From Zychaea mexicana (lineage: Eukaryota; Mucoromycota; Mucoromycetes; Mucorales; Lichtheimiaceae): DNA of 31,437 nt. The translations under genes and the position numbers were made by a program. Positions 30,309 through 31,437 of this stretch are shown in pieces (within the stretch, counting starts at the first letter, position 1; each line of letters opens with the position of its first letter). The stretch is from NCBI RefSeq assembly GCF_025766255.1, contig NW_026516899.1, positions 1 through 31,437 of the forward strand. Direction: 5' to 3'. Below the pieces are notes generated by a model that saw nothing but the letters and a program-made list of their open reading frames with translations, made no database searches and was not told where the DNA came from.

Positions 30309-31110
30309 CGAAAAGGGAACCGCGGTGACGAAAAGGGAACATAGTAACGGAAAAGGAATGGGTGGGAGAATGACAAGATTGAACAAAAAGGGAACGCGGA
30401 AACGAAAAGGGAACCATGGTTACGAAAAGAAAAACGTAGAAACGAAAAGGGAACGGGGGGAAATGACAAATAGTGAACGAAAAGGGAATGGGGGGGGGAA
30501 ATGACAAGCAGTGAACGAAAACGGAATGGGTGGGAAAATGACAAGGCTGAACAAAAAGGGAACGCGGAAACGAAAAGGGAACGCAGAAACGAAAAGGGAA
30601 CGCAGAAACGAAAACGGAATGGGTGGGAAAATGACAAGAGTGAACGAAAAGGGAACCATGGTTACGAAAAGAAAAACGTAGAAACGAAAAGGGAAAGGGG
30701 GGAAATGACAAATAGTGAACGAAAAGGGAATGGGGGGGGGAAATGACAAGCAGTGAACGAAAACGGAATGGGTGGGAAAATGACAAGACTGAACAAAAAG
30801 GGAACGCGGAAACGAAAAAGGAACGCGGAAACGAAAAGGGAACGCGGAAACGAAAAGGGAATGGGTGGGAAAATGACAAGAGTGAACGAAAAGGGAAGAA
30901 CGTAGCACACGTAAAAAAGAAAGAACAAGTCGAGCGGAGTGACAGCATGAAAACGAAAAGGGAAGCGTAAACAAGAAGAAGCGAAAAGTAAAAGGAGGAG
31001 TAATGGAAAAGGAAGGGCGTAGCAAAAGCAGTAAAGGAAAGAAAGGAAGCATGGGAAAAGGGTTGAAAGGGGTAAAGCCGCGGTTGTCATGGTTACCCAC
31101 CACCACTGCA
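30300..31110 (+). repeat. GGGAACGAAAAG minisatellite with 242-bp higher-order unit
   Basis: Short units gaaacgaaaagggaacg and gaacgaaaagggaa alternate with gaatgggtgggaaaatgaca. A longer period is visible: ccatggttacgaaaagaaaa occurs at 30414 and 30656, 242 bp apart, with the same following order. Several long open frames on both strands here (for example 30235-30948 minus) are low-complexity products of the repeat. The strand is strongly G-purine biased. Confidence 0.9.
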
Positions 31111-31140
31111 TGTATGGGAAAGCATCTTCTTCCGATGGGC

Positions 31141-31437
31141 TCGGGGCCCCAGAACGGTATATATACCTGAAGCAAGGGGGTACCGCTGCTGTTTCGCTCT
31201 TCTTTTTTTTTTCTTTTCTTCCCTCTTCTTCCTGCTTTACTTTTTACTTTGCCTTTTTTTTTTTACCAAAGTTCTTTTGCTGCTCACTATTACTCCATCT
31301 TTCAACGTCCTTCATTGCCATCTGGTCACGCTTGCTGCATCTCACTTTACGCCACTCGAACATTACGCTTCTTTGTCATCTTCACTTGCTACGGGTGCTC
31401 TGTCCTTGCCGTCAACAGAACGTTGTTTTCTCCTGTC
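31141..31437 (+). promoter_or_regulatory. Promoter-like region running off the window
   Basis: After the end of the inverted segment, a palindromic TATA box ggtatatatacc (31155-31166) is followed by a long pyrimidine-rich leader and words shared with 22065-22350. This looks like the promoter and 5' untranslated region of a plus-strand gene whose coding part would lie beyond the right edge. No start codon with a convincing frame is seen inside the window. Confidence 0.45.

Noticed and set aside
30235..31175. Long minus-strand open frames of 150-250 codons rich in Phe, Ser and Pro
   Set aside because: They lie entirely in the GGGAACGAAAAG minisatellite; all frames are open because the repeat lacks stops, and the predicted proteins are low-complexity.

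Overview
The window looks like a gene-poor, repeat-dense (possibly subtelomeric) stretch of a fungal genome. Short GT-AG introns of about 70-110 bp, TATA boxes, AT-rich spacers, and the families present (OTU-tailed Mutator-like transposase, RTC4-like domain, OrsD/F9-type C2H2 protein, RecQ-like helicase) suggest an early-diverging fungus, probably Mucoromycota. This is inferred from family resemblance; no database search was possible. No prokaryotic features were seen.

Layout. 1-535: edge sequence with a segment (212-495) that is the reverse complement of the far right end (about 30858-31141). 535-2640: very AT-rich island with a decayed DDE transposase. 2740-3575: about 170-bp satellite interrupted by a 475-bp foldback element with a 10-bp target-site duplication. 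3887-16087: a giant inverted structure. Each arm carries the same decayed Mutator-like (OTU) fragment and RTC4-like pseudogene. The centre holds a palindromic 88-bp-unit array and a PIF/Harbinger element (8016-12982), itself broken by two smaller elements: a 698-bp foldback with an 11-bp target duplication inside its Myb-like gene, and a 438-bp MITE with a TGA duplication in its right terminal repeat. 16078-16800: the 170-bp satellite again, in opposite orientation. 17019-17423: orphan 3' end of a RecQ-like helicase gene. 17.5-23.6 kb: several tandem repeat families (41, about 195 and about 205 bp) and a 330-bp direct duplication, with no convincing gene.

23670-30308 is the functional-looking part: a divergent gene pair around an 0.8-kb shared promoter. 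The minus-strand gene has ten exons and reads open for 1178 codons. It encodes a RecQ-type helicase whose N-terminal half carries residues arranged as in tyrosine recombinases (R222, K257, R350, H424, Y433). The plus-strand partner encodes a three-zinc-finger OrsD-like protein, interrupted by one in-frame TAG unless a 42-nt intron removes it. A GGGAACGAAAAG minisatellite follows it. The orphan helicase tail at 17 kb and the inverted end at 212-495 show that related cassettes have existed at other sites here. I interpret the pair, cautiously, as the two-gene cassette of a mobile or chromosome-end-associated element.
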